The translations under genes and the position numbers were made by a program. DNA of 64,000 nucleotides from Chloranthus sessilifolius (lineage: Eukaryota; Streptophyta; Magnoliopsida; Chloranthales; Chloranthaceae), in contig CM037590.1 of NCBI GenBank assembly GCA_021018995.1, positions 86,832,097 to 86,896,096 on the forward strand, written 5' to 3'. Numbering within the stretch: position 1 is the stretch's first letter; each line of letters starts with the position of its first letter. Positions 46,314 to 57,925 of the stretch are shown one piece after another. Under the pieces are notes generated by a model that saw only the letters and a program-made list of their open reading frames with translations, was not told the DNA's origin and searched no databases.

Positions 46314-48873
46314 TGTTGAGCACTGAAATATACCACTTTCTACCCCTTAACCTGGCCTATGACGGACCTGTGAGCATGTTAATAATGTCTTTTAAGTGTG
46401 TTTTTACAGATAACAGCAAAATACAAGCTTAATGTTGCAATCCATGCTTTTAAAGCCAAGAAGAAGGAGTTTTGTGTTTAGCAGTGGAGCTGATGGATTT
46501 ATTGAAAAGGCACTATGGTGGTTCACACCATTGGGGCTTTTTAGCATGCTTTGGGGGCCTTTGAAGACCTACTGAGAGAGAGTGGTGAAGCCCAAGTTTT
46601 ATGGACTGCTGCTACAACGAATTTAGCAAATCGGCAATTTAGCAATTTATATATTCAGCAGTGCAGCAGTTCAAGTGGCACTTGTGCAGCTTTGGTTAAA
46701 GCAATCTTTGAAGCATAAAAGCAGCTGATACCATTAAAGATGTGAGCACTTTAGTGCTGATGCACCAAGCCATAATACTACAAAGCCAGCATGCATAGCT
46801 GCCTTGAAGAACTTGAACAGTTGGCTGAAGTGTCACTGCAGCACTCAGCAATTTTAGTGCCGCAAACCAAGTCCTTCAAGCAGGTTTATTGCTAGAAAAT
46901 GAGCCACAATAGTAGCACAACTGCTGTATTTGAAGGACTAGAGAAGATGTCAAAGCGGGAATGTGGATTGTAGAGCTGTTATGTGTTGAAAATAAACTCC
47001 ACGAGGGGTTGTTTTAAACCCCACAAGCTACAGTGTTGAAAAAAAGGCTAAAATTGAACCTGTCGCAACCTATCGAATGGTTTTTTAAACCTGTCGCAAC
47101 CTATCGAATGGTTGTTTGAACCTGTCGAGAACCTGTCGAGAGGTTCTGATGCTGAAAATGAACCTATCGAGCATCCTGTCAAATGGTTGAATGAACCTGT
47201 CGAGATCCTGTCGAATGCACACCTGAAGCCCATCCAACCTATCGAACAGATGCCTGAACCTATTGAGATCAAAGTTCTAAAGCTCCAACCTATCGAACAG
47301 ATGCCTGAACTTGTCGAGATCGAAGTTCTGAAGATCCAACCTATCGAGGCACGGGTTTCAGCCATCTATTTCACACTTTAGGGACATTTTGGGGATTCCA
47401 ATGCTTCTAGGGCACACATCCCAATGTCCCACACATCTCAGGGATTTATCTCGAGTTCCATTAGCAAATATCAATGGTCGGTAGGGGCATTTTTGAGAGC
47501 TACAAAAACACATCACCTGGGTACAAATTTCTGCACATGGGATAGCAATCCACATGTGATTTTCCTTGGCCGAAATAAAGACACCTCAGCTATGCATAAT
47601 AGAACTGAGTCCTCTGCTCTCTGATTGGCTGTAACTCAAGGCACATGGATCGATGCATATGTATAAATACCCATCTATTCTGATGTTTTTCTTCAGCAAG
47701 GAAAGTAGGAACAAAGGAATAGCCTGAGTTCTCCTTAGCTCAGTTAGGTTTAGTTTAGGTTTTTATTTTCTTTTTCTCTTCCCCCTTCTCTCTCTAATCT
47801 AGCATGTTGGATTAGATTTAGATAGTAGCTCAAATCTGGTTTGTAATTGTAATTTCGGCATGAAGAAATGAGGATCGATGCACAGACTACAGATCTGGGA
47901 ACAAGTTTATTGTAAGTTGTTTTGTTTGAAGCAATAAATTATTGATTTTAAAGCCTAGTTAAATCTAAAGATCTTGTGGTCCCATTAGATTCTTGATCGG
48001 ATTTCTGTAGAGGGGCCAAGGCCCACCCGCTTAACTGGTAGATCGCTTGATGACCATCTAATTTCCCTGGGTTTGATATGCCTGTGGGTGTCTGTGCCTG
48101 TGGCCTTGTATCCACAGCATCTATAGTGATTTTAATGCTCTGATCGAAGCCATTGGAATGGAGGAAATCTATTGGATGATCTGTCACCATTTAAGTTGAC
48201 AGATCATAGCCATAAGAGCAATCCAAACTAGGGATGGAGGAAAACTATTGGATGGTCTGTAACCATTTAAGTGGACAGATCATAGCCATAAGATGAATCC
48301 AAACCACCGGTCTAGATCGGATTCTTCTACCTTAATCCTTTGGATTGGATGAAGTCTATAGGATGATCTGTGACCATTCAAGTGGACAGATCATACCCTT
48401 AAGATCAGTTCAAGCCTTTGGTGTAGAGTGGATTCTTCTACCTTGCATTTGTGCTTGTAGCCAAATGAAGGATGGTTGCATATCCTCAAATCTTGATATA
48501 TTTTGCAATAAGAACCAGGTCCTGGCTGCCTATTTCTCACCATTTGATATTTATTTTTCCATCCATTTTCCTCCACCTTTTAGTTTAGTTTCATTTCAGT
48601 TTTATAGAATTAGATCTAGTGACACCCGAAAAGCTCTCTTTCTTCTTAGAATTGCCAGATCTATAGCTAGATCTGGAGGTCTACTATGCACCACTTAGGT
48701 TTAGATCACTACTCCATGTGGGACAAACTCTTATTAAAACTTGCTTCAAAGGACCCTGTATCTTGCAGGTCTAGGATATTTTAGTTGTGCTTAATTCACC
48801 CTCTATTTTACTTTGATTTTATTTTCTTTCTTTTCATTACACAATAAATCAGCACACTGAAAATCCCCCAACA
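46314..48873 (+). repeat. LARD-B 5' LTR
   Basis: TGTTGAGCACTG to CCCCAACA, as in LARD-A. Aacctgtcgag/cctatcgaa motifs lie at 47050-47350 and a TATA box TATAAATA at 47662-47669. Three tandem copies of a long inverted repeat lie in R-U5 (48176-48394). The last 350 bases match the LARD-A LTR end. Confidence 0.92.
48176..48394 (+). repeat. Three R-U5 hairpins in LARD-B LTR
   Basis: Copy 1 (48176-48207) has perfect 10-bp arms ATGATCTGTC and GACAGATCAT. Copy 2 (about 48250-48284) and copy 3 (48363-48394) keep the core gaccattnaagtggacag with small arm changes. Related copies lie in every other Athila LTR here. The place, downstream of TATA and upstream of the primer site, fits a packaging, dimer or translation signal; none is shown. 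Confidence 0.8.
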
Positions 48874-48879
48874 AGTTTT

Positions 48880-48897
48880 TGGCGCCGCTGTCGGGGA
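48880..48897 (+). other. Primer binding site, aspartate tRNA type (LARD-B)
   Basis: TGGCGCCGCTGTCGGGGA, two changes from the usual plant tRNA-Asp complement, six bases after the LTR end. Confidence 0.92.
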
Positions 48898-50482
48898 GTT
48901 TTGATCTAGATAGTAGATCTAAGTTTTTCAATTTTGTAGATCTGATTTTCATTTTAGTTTTTGCTTTAAACCTGCACATTGCATTCCAAGTGCTTGATTA
49001 AATGTCTACTGTAGTTTTTGTATAGAAAACCTGTTTTACTACAGCAGAATTTTTGATTTTTCTGAGTTTTTATTCTTTGCCTTCTAGTTGTTTGAATAAA
49101 TGTTGTTGTCACTCTTTTGTCATTTGGCAAAAATGAGGTAGTGGCCTGAGTTTTTCTTTTTGTCACTATACTTGAATAAGGTACTGCTGCAGTTTTTGGA
49201 TTTTTACAGATCTGGAACAGCTGCCAAACAAGGAGCATCTGGATTGCAGCAGGAGCGGATCAGCTTGAGTTTGCATCCCCTTTCTCCTTTTGCATTCATT
49301 TTATATTTTTTGAATTCTTGAGAACCAGTTGTTTTGTTGTGTTTGATGTTTGTTTTGATTATAATTTCTCCTGTCTTTTAGGCATGCTGATTTTTTTTTA
49401 TAAAACTAAATACAAAAATAAAAGAAAATGAAAACACAAATAGAAAATCTCTGAGTTGTTTCTTATTATTTTTTTAGTAGTAGTAAATAAGGGCTCTTGT
49501 TGAGCCCGGGCTGATCCAAAACAAATTTTAAAAAATAGAAAATTATAAAAACATAAAAAAATATCTTCCAGATGGGCTATTTTTCTTTGTTTCTATCCAA
49601 TTTTCTCATCTGGACCTACTGAGATCATGTTTTTTTCATTTTTAGGAATCATGTAGGATAATGAGCAGTGGCTCATAGGTTGTTTTGAATATTCAATGGA
49701 CCCACTGATTTTATTTTCCCTCGAGATTCCTTCATTATTAATGGGTCTCAGCTGTGTATGAACCCTATTTTTAATGTGTGCTCCCATGCTTCATTATTCT
49801 TTTTGATTCATACACATCATCAACAAAAGGGGTCAGTCTTATGAATCTTGCTTTTCACTGTATGTTTCTCCTGCTGATCATTTTTATAATCACTTAGATT
49901 CATAAGTATCTCAGGCTTTTGGGGTTTTCTTTGGGCTTAGGGGCTTTATGATTTGGTATTAGGATTTTCTGTTTTAGGAATTTTAGTTTAAAATTCTGTT
50001 TTTAGATTGCTGTTTTTCTTTCTTAGGTTAATGTGTCCTAGTTTTACTGATTCCTTACATTTTTCTGCGATTATAGTTACTTTCTAACCTTGTCTTCCTA
50101 ATTTTGTGTTTAGAATTTTGTTTTTGTATCTGCATTTTTCTTTTTCTTTTTAGCTTTGTATTCAGTCCCTTACCTTGTTTTTACTATTTTTCTGTTATTA
50201 GAATTAGTTTGCTGTCATTTCCATAATAGTTCTTTTATTTTTCTATTCATATAGTCAGTTGGTAGTTTGTATTTGGTAGTAGTTATAGTTTTGTTTTGCT
50301 ATTTTTCCTATTTTATTAGTAATTTTTTTGCATTTATATAGTATTTTTTCCATTTTCCTGCTCATATATTCAGTTTTATTTTTATTTTTTTTATTATTTT
50401 CTGCTGCATATTGCTCTAATTTTTTTTTTCTTTCTGCTTAGTTTTATTTTTACCCTACTGCCCCTAGTTTCTCATTGTCTAG
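48898..50482 (+). other. LARD-B leader, T-rich, noncoding
   Basis: Aligns with 454-1930 of LARD-A, including 'agcccgggctgatccaaaac' (LARD-A agcccaggctgctcaaaaac). No gene. Confidence 0.75.
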
Positions 50483-50523
50483 AACATTGAGGAGAATGTT
50501 CATCTTAGGTTTGGGGGTATGGC
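50483..50523 (+). promoter_or_regulatory. Hairpin plus internal G-run motif (LARD-B)
   Basis: GAACATTG, AGGA, GAATGTTC (one broken pair compared with LARD-A), then atcttaggtttgggggtatgg. Confidence 0.65.
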
Positions 50524-51589
50524 AGGTGTGCCAATGAAATGAGTTAATGCTAGTACAGCTATGCTGAAAAAAAACTAAAAAAAAAAAGTGATTTCCCACC
50601 TGATTTTTAGAAAAAGAGGAAACTAAAAACTTTTTGAACCTGAAATGAGCTGTAGTTTTAATATTTTTCATGAAGAAAATGTCAAGAATTTTCAAAAATT
50701 AATGTTTAGTGAACCTAAAATGAGAGGAAACTATAAGGATACACCCCATAAAATTTGATGGAAGGCCATACCCAGTGAGATTTGGGCCTGAAAAAACTTC
50801 TTGAAGAGTGTCTTGGCAATTTTTCTGCTCTAAGGACTGATTGGATCTAGTTTTGATCACTAGAAGTTAGGCAGATCCAAGTTGAAATAGCTTGACAGCA
50901 TTCATGACATTGAAGACATGAAGTAAGGTCATCCCTTGGACAGTTTGAGCCTAAAATGTCCTACCTTTGAACTGCCCTTGATACACACATCTTAAGCCTT
51001 AAAAGTCCCAATTTTCTTTGACAAAAAAAATTAGAAATTTTGAACTCAAAACCTCAGTGACCTGATACAGCCTAACCCTCACTCTGAGATTTCAGAAGGT
51101 AGAGCTGGTTTGATGATTGGTTGAGAAAGAAGAAAACACATTTGGTGGTATTGTGGCATTCCAGTTCATAAAAAGATAAAAAAAGTGGAGAAAAATACAA
51201 AAAAAAAAAACTGAGCAAAAGGATGAGAAAGTGAAGTCACTTCATTTGAAAATCTACAAGAAGATAAGAAGCTGATGAAGCTGATCACTTCAAGTCTGAA
51301 AATTCAAAAAGAAAGTGAAGAGGTGCTAAAATGAAGAAGGTTGAGTTGCAAATCACCTCCTTACCCTTACTGACTTCTCAAATTTGAATCCCTTTTACCC
51401 TTTATTCTTTTACAAAATTTCACCCATAAGCCACATTACAACCCAATAAAGAGACCTTACTGATTTGAAATGGATTTAGCTGTCATGTGGAGATGAGGAT
51501 TTGTTTGATCTATGGTGAAAAGAATTAGAAAATTTCTAAAGTTCGAATGCCTATGTTCATGCTTGCAGTCCTATTTGAGGGTTGTACTG
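50524..51589 (+). other. LARD-B conserved 3' region, truncated
   Basis: Matches LARD-A 1972-3040, from 'caggtgtgccaatgaaatga' to 'catgcttgcagtcctatttg'. It ends at the deletion join. Confidence 0.75.
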
Positions 51590-52114
51590 TTCTTCATGCG
51601 GCTGCTTTAAGGCTTTATCTCCGTGAGAGATTCGTGACCATAAATTTTGAGGATTTTAATCTATGAGATCTTCGCAATGTCTTTACAGCTCTCCTCTTGA
51701 CTACGCGTCCTATCTGTGCGAGGGCATCTTCCATTGCATCCTTAGATTTGCGAGGGAGCTTCTCAACTCTGTGAAATCTGTCTTTCTATGCTCTGATCAA
51801 TTGCACTTGCTGCTGTTGCAGGTTCTCCATTCTCAGCCAACTTCATCCATCTACTAGGCTTTAGGTCAATGATGACCAGCAAATGAGTCACCATGGTGAG
51901 CACTATCAAGGAGTTCCATTAGGCTTTAGCTCAGCTGTCATCTTTACATGTCTTCTTCCTCTTCTTTGAGCCAATAAGGATGGATTTTGTATTAAGCTAT
52001 ACAGATTATTGCTAACTATAAAACACACTTAACAAATGATTATTAGTCTGCTTCAAGGTCTATCAAAGGTTAGGTTAAGATGTGAAAAGTGGTACTTTTC
52101 AGTGAATAATAACA
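51590..52114 (-). repeat. Athila-2 5' LTR remnant
   Basis: Matches 41850-42369 closely ('attttgaggattttaatcta', then GAATAATAACA at the end). It is in the same orientation, so this is the U3 start of the minus-strand 5' LTR. Its other 2.1 kb are missing at the join with LARD-B. Confidence 0.8.
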
Positions 52115-53984
52115 GCATGCTCACAGGCCTAAATTGAGTGATCTCTGATACTGATTATTAGCCTAAACCACGCCCTTGTTAATCCTAGTCCAAAACATTC
52201 CAGACTTAAAGAAATATCCACTCCGATAACTAAAAGAAAATGCACTAGACCAAACCAAAAATGAAAAAAAAATGCCCCAACATCACCTACACACTCCAAC
52301 TAATACCAAGACTAAAGAAAAAAAATGCCCCCATCATTTATGCACTTGAACCTAAACTAAACCAAAAACTTGTTGCAGAACACCCCAGATTAAAATAAAT
52401 AAATAAGATCAGACCAAATTTAAATAAATAAGCCTCACACACAAAACAAATCGAAGCAAGCTACCAAATAAACCAAAATTTATTAAATAGAAATTGCCAT
52501 AAATGAAATAAAAAACATAATCATTTCATAAATAAATAAAATAATTACAGAATACGCCGAGGGCATACCCTCTGAATATACAACTTAAAACAAGAAACTT
52601 AAAATCCGCACATTCAGGCAATGCCTGAATCCGGATTTATTTGGGAAACCAAAAATCCCATCTTCCCCTCTTCCCTTAGCATGGTAACAATTCGACTGCT
52701 ACCTTGCATTCCCAATCCCGTACATTCTCAATAATCCACGTAATAAACACAACTCTTAGGGTCCAACACCCGGGATACAAAAAAGAACGGAAGAAAAGAC
52801 ATTAATGAACAAGAAAATACCCAAAACAAAAAATGCCCAAAACTTTTAATCCCAAATTTGGAATAAAATTCAAAACACCAAAAACCCAAAACTTTTAGCT
52901 CATACATTTATAAACTACACCTTGAAACCCTTCCAATCTAATTAAATCTAAACCAAACACATACTCCCCTGAAAGACCACAATCCATGACAAACCTAGAT
53001 GAACCAATAATCACACAACACTTATCCCTTTAAGGAAACACGAACCCCAAAGCAAAGTAAACAAGCCGATAAGAGTTGAACACTTAACACCCATCCAAAA
53101 CTTTTGAAAACTCACACCTTTTTAACAAGTGTCACCTCAAGTCAAACAAAAGGCTAAAACAAAATACCTTAAACCTTAAATTCAAAAAAAGAAACTCTCT
53201 AAAAAATGAGACCCTAAATTGTTCGGATCCCCGCCAAGAAAAATGCCCCCAACCAAACCCGTTAGAACCAAGTAAAACTTCAAAACCAATTCTCTAAAAA
53301 GACAAACTAATCTTGAAAAAGAAAAGAACCCATAGCTTAACTAAATCCTAAAATAAGTCAAACAAATCAAATAACACCAACTAATCCATTAATAAGCTTA
53401 AATGAATAAACAAGCACGACAAAACAAAAAAAAATGCCTCTTCATTTATAATTTAAAGTCTTCCATACCTCCTGAATTTACAACCCAAAATGAAAACCTA
53501 AAACTTTAATCTACAACCCAAAATGAAAATCTAAAACTTTAACCTACAATCCAAAACGAAGACTGGGGACCCAAAACGAACACAAAGCAAGGAGCAGAGC
53601 ATCCAATCGAGCAATCAGAAGAAGAAATGGAGGATTGGTTGGTGAACACATCCCTCCACTTTTTGCTCCTTCTCTTCCACCATCTTCGCCTCCTCTGCCA
53701 CCGCCTCCTCTACGCTGTCTTCACTGCTCCCTAAAAGGGATCGATGTGAAAACTAGTGCCCTCATTCCCAATACTGCCCATTCTCAGAATAATACCATCC
53801 TCAAGCATTACCTCGAGACAGAGATCACGCGAAATGACGAATATAAGAAGAAACGACATCCCAATTAGATGATTAGATCGCCCAATATCACTAAAATACG
53901 AATTTTAGAATAAAAGACATTCAGAAAGGTCCAAACTCGAGATGAAATTAGAGAATGAAAAACAAATGAAGGCTCCCTCGCTAA
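52115..53984. other. Tat-1 3' noncoding region, first part; no gene seen
   Basis: A-rich on the + strand with repeated 'aaaaatgcccccatc' and 'aaaacccaaaacttt' phrases and no coding signal. One short open stretch (53635-53868) begins with a Pro/Leu-rich run; I do not regard it as a gene. Confidence 0.5.
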
Positions 53985-54845
53985 TATAGTGTACGGACTC
54001 AATCACGTGCCAGAGCACATACGTTTAACTCAATCACACGCTAGGCACACTGCACACAACTTAAAACACGCGCTACTACCCAAGCGCTTAATGAAACCAT
54101 CACCCGAGCCAACAGTGCGATGCTCCGATCGCGTGCACTCCATGAACCGCATAAATTTATCAAACGACACACTACCGTCGCATGACCAAAAAGGTCACCC
54201 ATACATTGACCTGGTGACACCTCGATCACGCGCCATGGTTATAGCGCGTAATACAATCACACATATACTTGCATGCGCGTAAATGGCCCCTTAAGCCTGC
54301 GATCGCACGCCCGAAAATAGGCACGCAATCATATTGAGCAACCTAAAATAGGCACGCAATACCTGCCTTTGGATGAAATCTATACCCTCACACCTTTTTA
54401 TCACATCGCGATCAAAGTTCTTATGTCCCATTGTGTAGCCTCACAAGCTGTTCCAACAAAAAAGAAAGACCTCCTCACCCATCGCATACCCTTGCATGAG
54501 AAGGAAGCATCGACAGCACCCGTCCCCATCACGATAATGTGTACACATGTGATATGACCTTAATATCCAGCCCCATCATAATAAATTAACCATACCCACA
54601 TAACTCATCGCGAGAAGCCAAAAGCAAATCTCCTTAAAACTCGGGCACACTGCCCAAAAAAAAAATTAAGTTAATCACGACGCAACCACAACGTGATTCT
54701 TTTATAACCCAAGATCTGCCAAAGAAAGAAACAAGACACACTCATCACACAAATATCTTACCAACGTCCCATCGCGCAAATATCTCACCAGGGTCCCATT
54801 GCTAACTGTGTCCAGTCGACATCCCATCGCGAACATTACTACCTG

Positions 54846-54879
<34 letters not shown>

Positions 54880-55240
54880 CAGACAGCACATGCCACGCCG
54901 TATGACGAAAAGAGGGAAAGCTTGAGCATCTCCCATCGCTAAGAGCCCTCTCTCTCCCGAATTGATCCCCACGTCCCACCAGGACTCACCCAGCATGAAG
55001 CCAAAGAAAGGGAGAATTCTCAGATCCCATCGCGACATCATTTCTCTCAAGACATCACATCATAACCACCAAGCTTTGCCATAGCGGACCCGAAGAGAAG
55101 AAAGCTCCAAAGTCCCATCGCGGTACCACCCCCAACAACATCACCAATCCTGCCACAAGCTACGCATAACTTAGGTAAGTATCACCCCAAGTTACGCACT
55201 ACCCACTTTTCAATTACTCGATATTCCCTATAAAATTATA
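53985..55240. repeat. Tat-1 3' region with atcacgcgc and cccatcgcg motif arrays
   Basis: From 53985 to 54360 short aatcacgcgc/gcgcgtaa motifs recur. From 54400 to 55115 the motif tcccatcgcg occurs about nine times with variants (cccattgtg, cccatcgct). An A32 run lies at 54846-54877. Nothing is coding. Confidence 0.65.
54846..54877. repeat. Poly(A) run of 32
   Basis: Pure A32 within Tat-1 noncoding DNA. It could be expansion of a shorter run; no retroposon body with a target duplication is visible next to it. Confidence 0.95.
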
Positions 55241-55247
55241 GTTAGCT

Positions 55248-55478
55248 ATGATTAAGTCAAACATTTTCAAAACTCATCTCTCTCGACTTACGAATCACGG
55301 TAGTCCTCTCATAAGAGACAATCATCAGTATTCGTCGAGAAGGTTAGACGGAGTACCTGGTATGCCAAGTGTTGTCTTGACAACCACATCAATGGTCGGG
55401 TCTTTAAATCTCGTACCGGAGGATCTGCTCAGCGACGTCTCTGAAGCCACATTTTCCACTGTTTTACCACCAAATTAA
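55248..55478 (+). other. Small open frame, unknown
   Basis: A 76-codon open frame near the end of Tat-1, reading LVPEDLLSDVSEATFSTVLPP near its stop. It is not low complexity, unlike its surroundings, but no domain is recognised. It may be a small sense ORF of the element or chance. Confidence 0.2.
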
Positions 55479-55729
55479 TCTTAAGTTAAAATCCCTAAAT
55501 TTTCAAATTTTAAAAACTCTCAAATTTTCAAAATCTCCTTACTAAAAAAAGTCAAAAAAAAAGAAGAAAAGAAGAACAAAATAACAAGATAAATAGACCC
55601 GACTCACCTTTCTTTAAATACCAAAAAAAAAAATTGATTAAGCGCCCCATCACCCACACGTAATAAATTATACTTAAACCTGGCATTTAACTCGTAAGAT
55701 CCCTGAACTCGCAATCAAGTGCATATCCC

Positions 55730-55905
55730 ACTGTGTAGAATTGGATCAAGCGCATACGCCATTGCGCAAGATCGTTTGTTCAAACACATTAGGACTAGAA
55801 TTCCCAACTAAGACCGTCTAAACTCACAATCAAACGCACACTCCACTACGCAGAATTGTTTGTTCAGACACATTAGCACTAGAATTCCCAACTTAGAGGC
55901 CGACT
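55730..55905. repeat. Two-copy direct repeat of about 84 bp
   Basis: 'gtttgttcaaacacattagg' (55774) recurs as 'gtttgttcagacacattagc' (55858), each followed by 'actagaattcccaact' and preceded by a gcgca-type motif. It lies in Tat-1 before the 3' LTR. Confidence 0.75.
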
Positions 55906-56476
55906 GCAGATGAATCAAGCACACGCGCCACTGCACAGAATTCAATTGAGCACACCTCACAAGACTCCCACCTCTAATCTCGCCCAAACCAGCCATTCTC
56001 CTAGAAAACTGAACATTGAGTATATTTAATCTAAGAACTTACAAACGCCTATTGGAAATGGAAAGCCTGACGCACATTGGTGTGAGCAATAACGTGCCCG
56101 GTCTGACATGACTTGCAAAAGCCTTTGATACTAAATGATACTTTATTTTATTATTATCGGTTCCTGAACCTTGTTTTAGACATTTGATTGACTCCCCAAT
56201 ACCTCGATTGCATAAAATCCCTCTATTAGTCGATGCCATACGACGGGATGCGCCATGCACTCACAGACCCGAAATGTGCCCTTCGACAGCTATCATTTAC
56301 CCGTTAAATGTTCCATTTTAGCTTGCACTGATAGATAAGAAAGCCAAGCATATCATGTCAGCATCCCCAATTCACATTTGTGATTTCCCAAGAAAAATGA
56401 GAAGACACCTCGAATGAGGGGTGCCTACTTCTTCGACACGTTCTTACTTCGCAAGAGCGCATCGAAGAAGGGCATC
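55906..56476. other. End of Tat-1 interior; no clear polypurine tract
   Basis: No gene seen. The bases just before the LTR (gcgcatcgaagaagggcatc) include gaagaaggg, a weak polypurine candidate. Confidence 0.4.
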
Positions 56477-57925
56477 TATAGACACCCCCATTTTGCCCTC
56501 TTGGAATATACAAATTTTTTCGGTCAACCTTTGACCTCTTAACCTTAATATGAGACCATATACTAAAATAATAGTATATGGCTGAACACAGGCTGAAACA
56601 ATAGTTCTGTGGCTCAGACCCGACGTGGGAACCATGCACTGAAATAATAGTACATGGCTGAATACAAGCTGAAATAATAGCTCTATGGCTCAGATCCCGA
56701 CGTAGGGAGACTATATATTGAAATAATAGTATATAGTTGGAATGAAAACTGAAATAATAGTCTCACATTTCAGACCCCTTTACCCTAATGTGGGACCATA
56801 TACTGAAATAATAGTATATGGCTGGACACAGGCTGAAACAATAGTTCTATAACTCGGGCCTCATACCCCCGACGTGGGAATCATGCACTAAAATAATAGT
56901 ACATGGCTGAGCACAGGTTGAAACAATAGCTCTGTGACACAGATCATGACGCAGGGAGACTATATACTGAAACAATAGTATATAGTCAGAATGCAGACTG
57001 AAATAATAGTCTCGCATTTCAAACCCCTAACCCTAATGAGGGATTATATACTGAAACAATAGTATATGTCTAGACACAGGCTGAAACAATAGTTCTGTGG
57101 CTCAGGCTCCATACCCTCGACGTAGGAACCATACACTTAAACAATAGTACATGGTTGAACACAAGCTGAAATAATAGCTCTATGGCTCAGATCCCGATGT
57201 AGGGAGACTATATACTGAAATAATATTAGTATATAGTCGAAATGCAGGCTGAAACAATAGTTTGCCATTTCAGACCCGACTCAGACCCGGACTACACCGA
57301 ATTAAGCACCTACAACCATGCGCGTAATTAGATTGCACGCAAAATCACAAGCGCGCAATCAGTACCTTCTCAGACCAGACTTTTTTTCTCCAGACCAATT
57401 CGAGACTCGATCACGCTCCTATCATGAGACACGCGATCGGATTGAGCGCCCCATCACCAGCACGTAATTGGCCTATGCCCGACCTAGTCTTGCCATCCTT
57501 GAACCCTAAGTTTCCTCGATTTAACGCTTTAAAAGGAACGTTTAATTGGATTACGCACCTCACAATTGGCGCCCAATTAGTTCTAACGCTATTAGGACAA
57601 GGAAACTCGCTGAGTAAGTCAGCCGGTCGCTCACAAAGTTGGTGACTGACTCAAAGCAATTAAGCACCGAGATACCGGCATGTAATTTGATTAAACGCCT
57701 AAAACAGGGCATTTAATTAGAGAAAAACCTATAAAAAAAAAATTTCTAATTCGCTCCGAAGAGGCTAGCAATTTTTGAGAGAGAACAGATTTTTTTTTTG
57801 GATTTTGAAACCAGAGAACTCCGAGGACAAACCCATAGATCAACCTAGTAATGATTTTTAGATTCAAGCTTCGAATCTTCGAGGTTTCTCACCCCAGCCT
57901 CAGTCCTAGGTAAATATAGTTTTAC
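56477..57925 (+). repeat. Tat-1 3' LTR, truncated
   Basis: Follows the 5' LTR from tatagacacccccatttt through the hairpin array (56555-57276), the CG-rich part and the TATA region to 'gtcctaggtaaatatagttt'. The remaining 1.5 kb (equivalent of about 9527-11046) is missing. The join to the Athila LTR is within TAGTTTTA. Confidence 0.85.
56555..57276 (+). repeat. Three-unit hairpin array in Tat-1 3' LTR
   Basis: Units start at about 56556, 56796 and 57043, each with the same six hairpins as 8151-8880. The perfect 11-bp stem gactatatact/agtatatagtc is near 56959. Centres are GAAACAAT or GAAATAAT, occasionally aaaataat. Confidence 0.88.

Larger units (their letters stand above)
46314..51589 (+). 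mobile_element. LARD-B: non-autonomous Athila derivative, 3' end lost
   Basis: Complete 5' LTR, primer site, leader, hairpin/G-run and about 1.07 kb of the conserved 3' region, all in the same order as LARD-A. No gag or pol. It breaks off at about 51590, where LARD-A would have some 550 more bases before its polypurine tract, and joins an Athila-2 LTR remnant. It entered the Athila-2 extra ORF. Confidence 0.8.
39701..52114 (-). mobile_element. Athila-2: Athila-like element, truncated and invaded
   Basis: Minus-strand element with 3' LTR 39701-42369, polypurine tract, conserved 3' region, hairpin/G-run and part of an extra ORF (44335-46313). At 46314 it is entered by LARD-B (+). On the far side only the last 525 bases of its 5' LTR remain (51590-52114). 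Primer site, gag, protease and pol are gone. The outer flanks gcagt (39696-39700) and gcatg (52115-52119) do not match exactly. Confidence 0.75.
8073..57925 (+). mobile_element. Tat-1: Tat/Ogre-like gypsy element with antisense PMD gene
   Basis: The order is 5' LTR 8073-11046, possible primer site 11052-11070, gag, protease with G-patch, RT, RNase H, second RNase H, integrase (ends about 19905), antisense PMD gene (39129 down to about 21430), 3' noncoding region, and 3' LTR 56477-57925 (cut short). This order, with a G-patch after the protease, two RNase H domains and an antisense gene between integrase and 3' LTR, is that of the Tat lineage. Athila-1 and Athila-2 interrupt it. Removing them leaves about 23.6 kb. 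All reading frames are broken. Confidence 0.88.

Noticed and set aside
53635-53868. Pro-rich open frame in Tat-1 3' region
   Set aside because: Low complexity, no upstream or downstream coding context, no recognised domain.
54846-54877. Poly(A) run as the tail of a retroposed gene or SINE
   Set aside because: No body with promoter boxes or flanking direct repeats is visible on either side.
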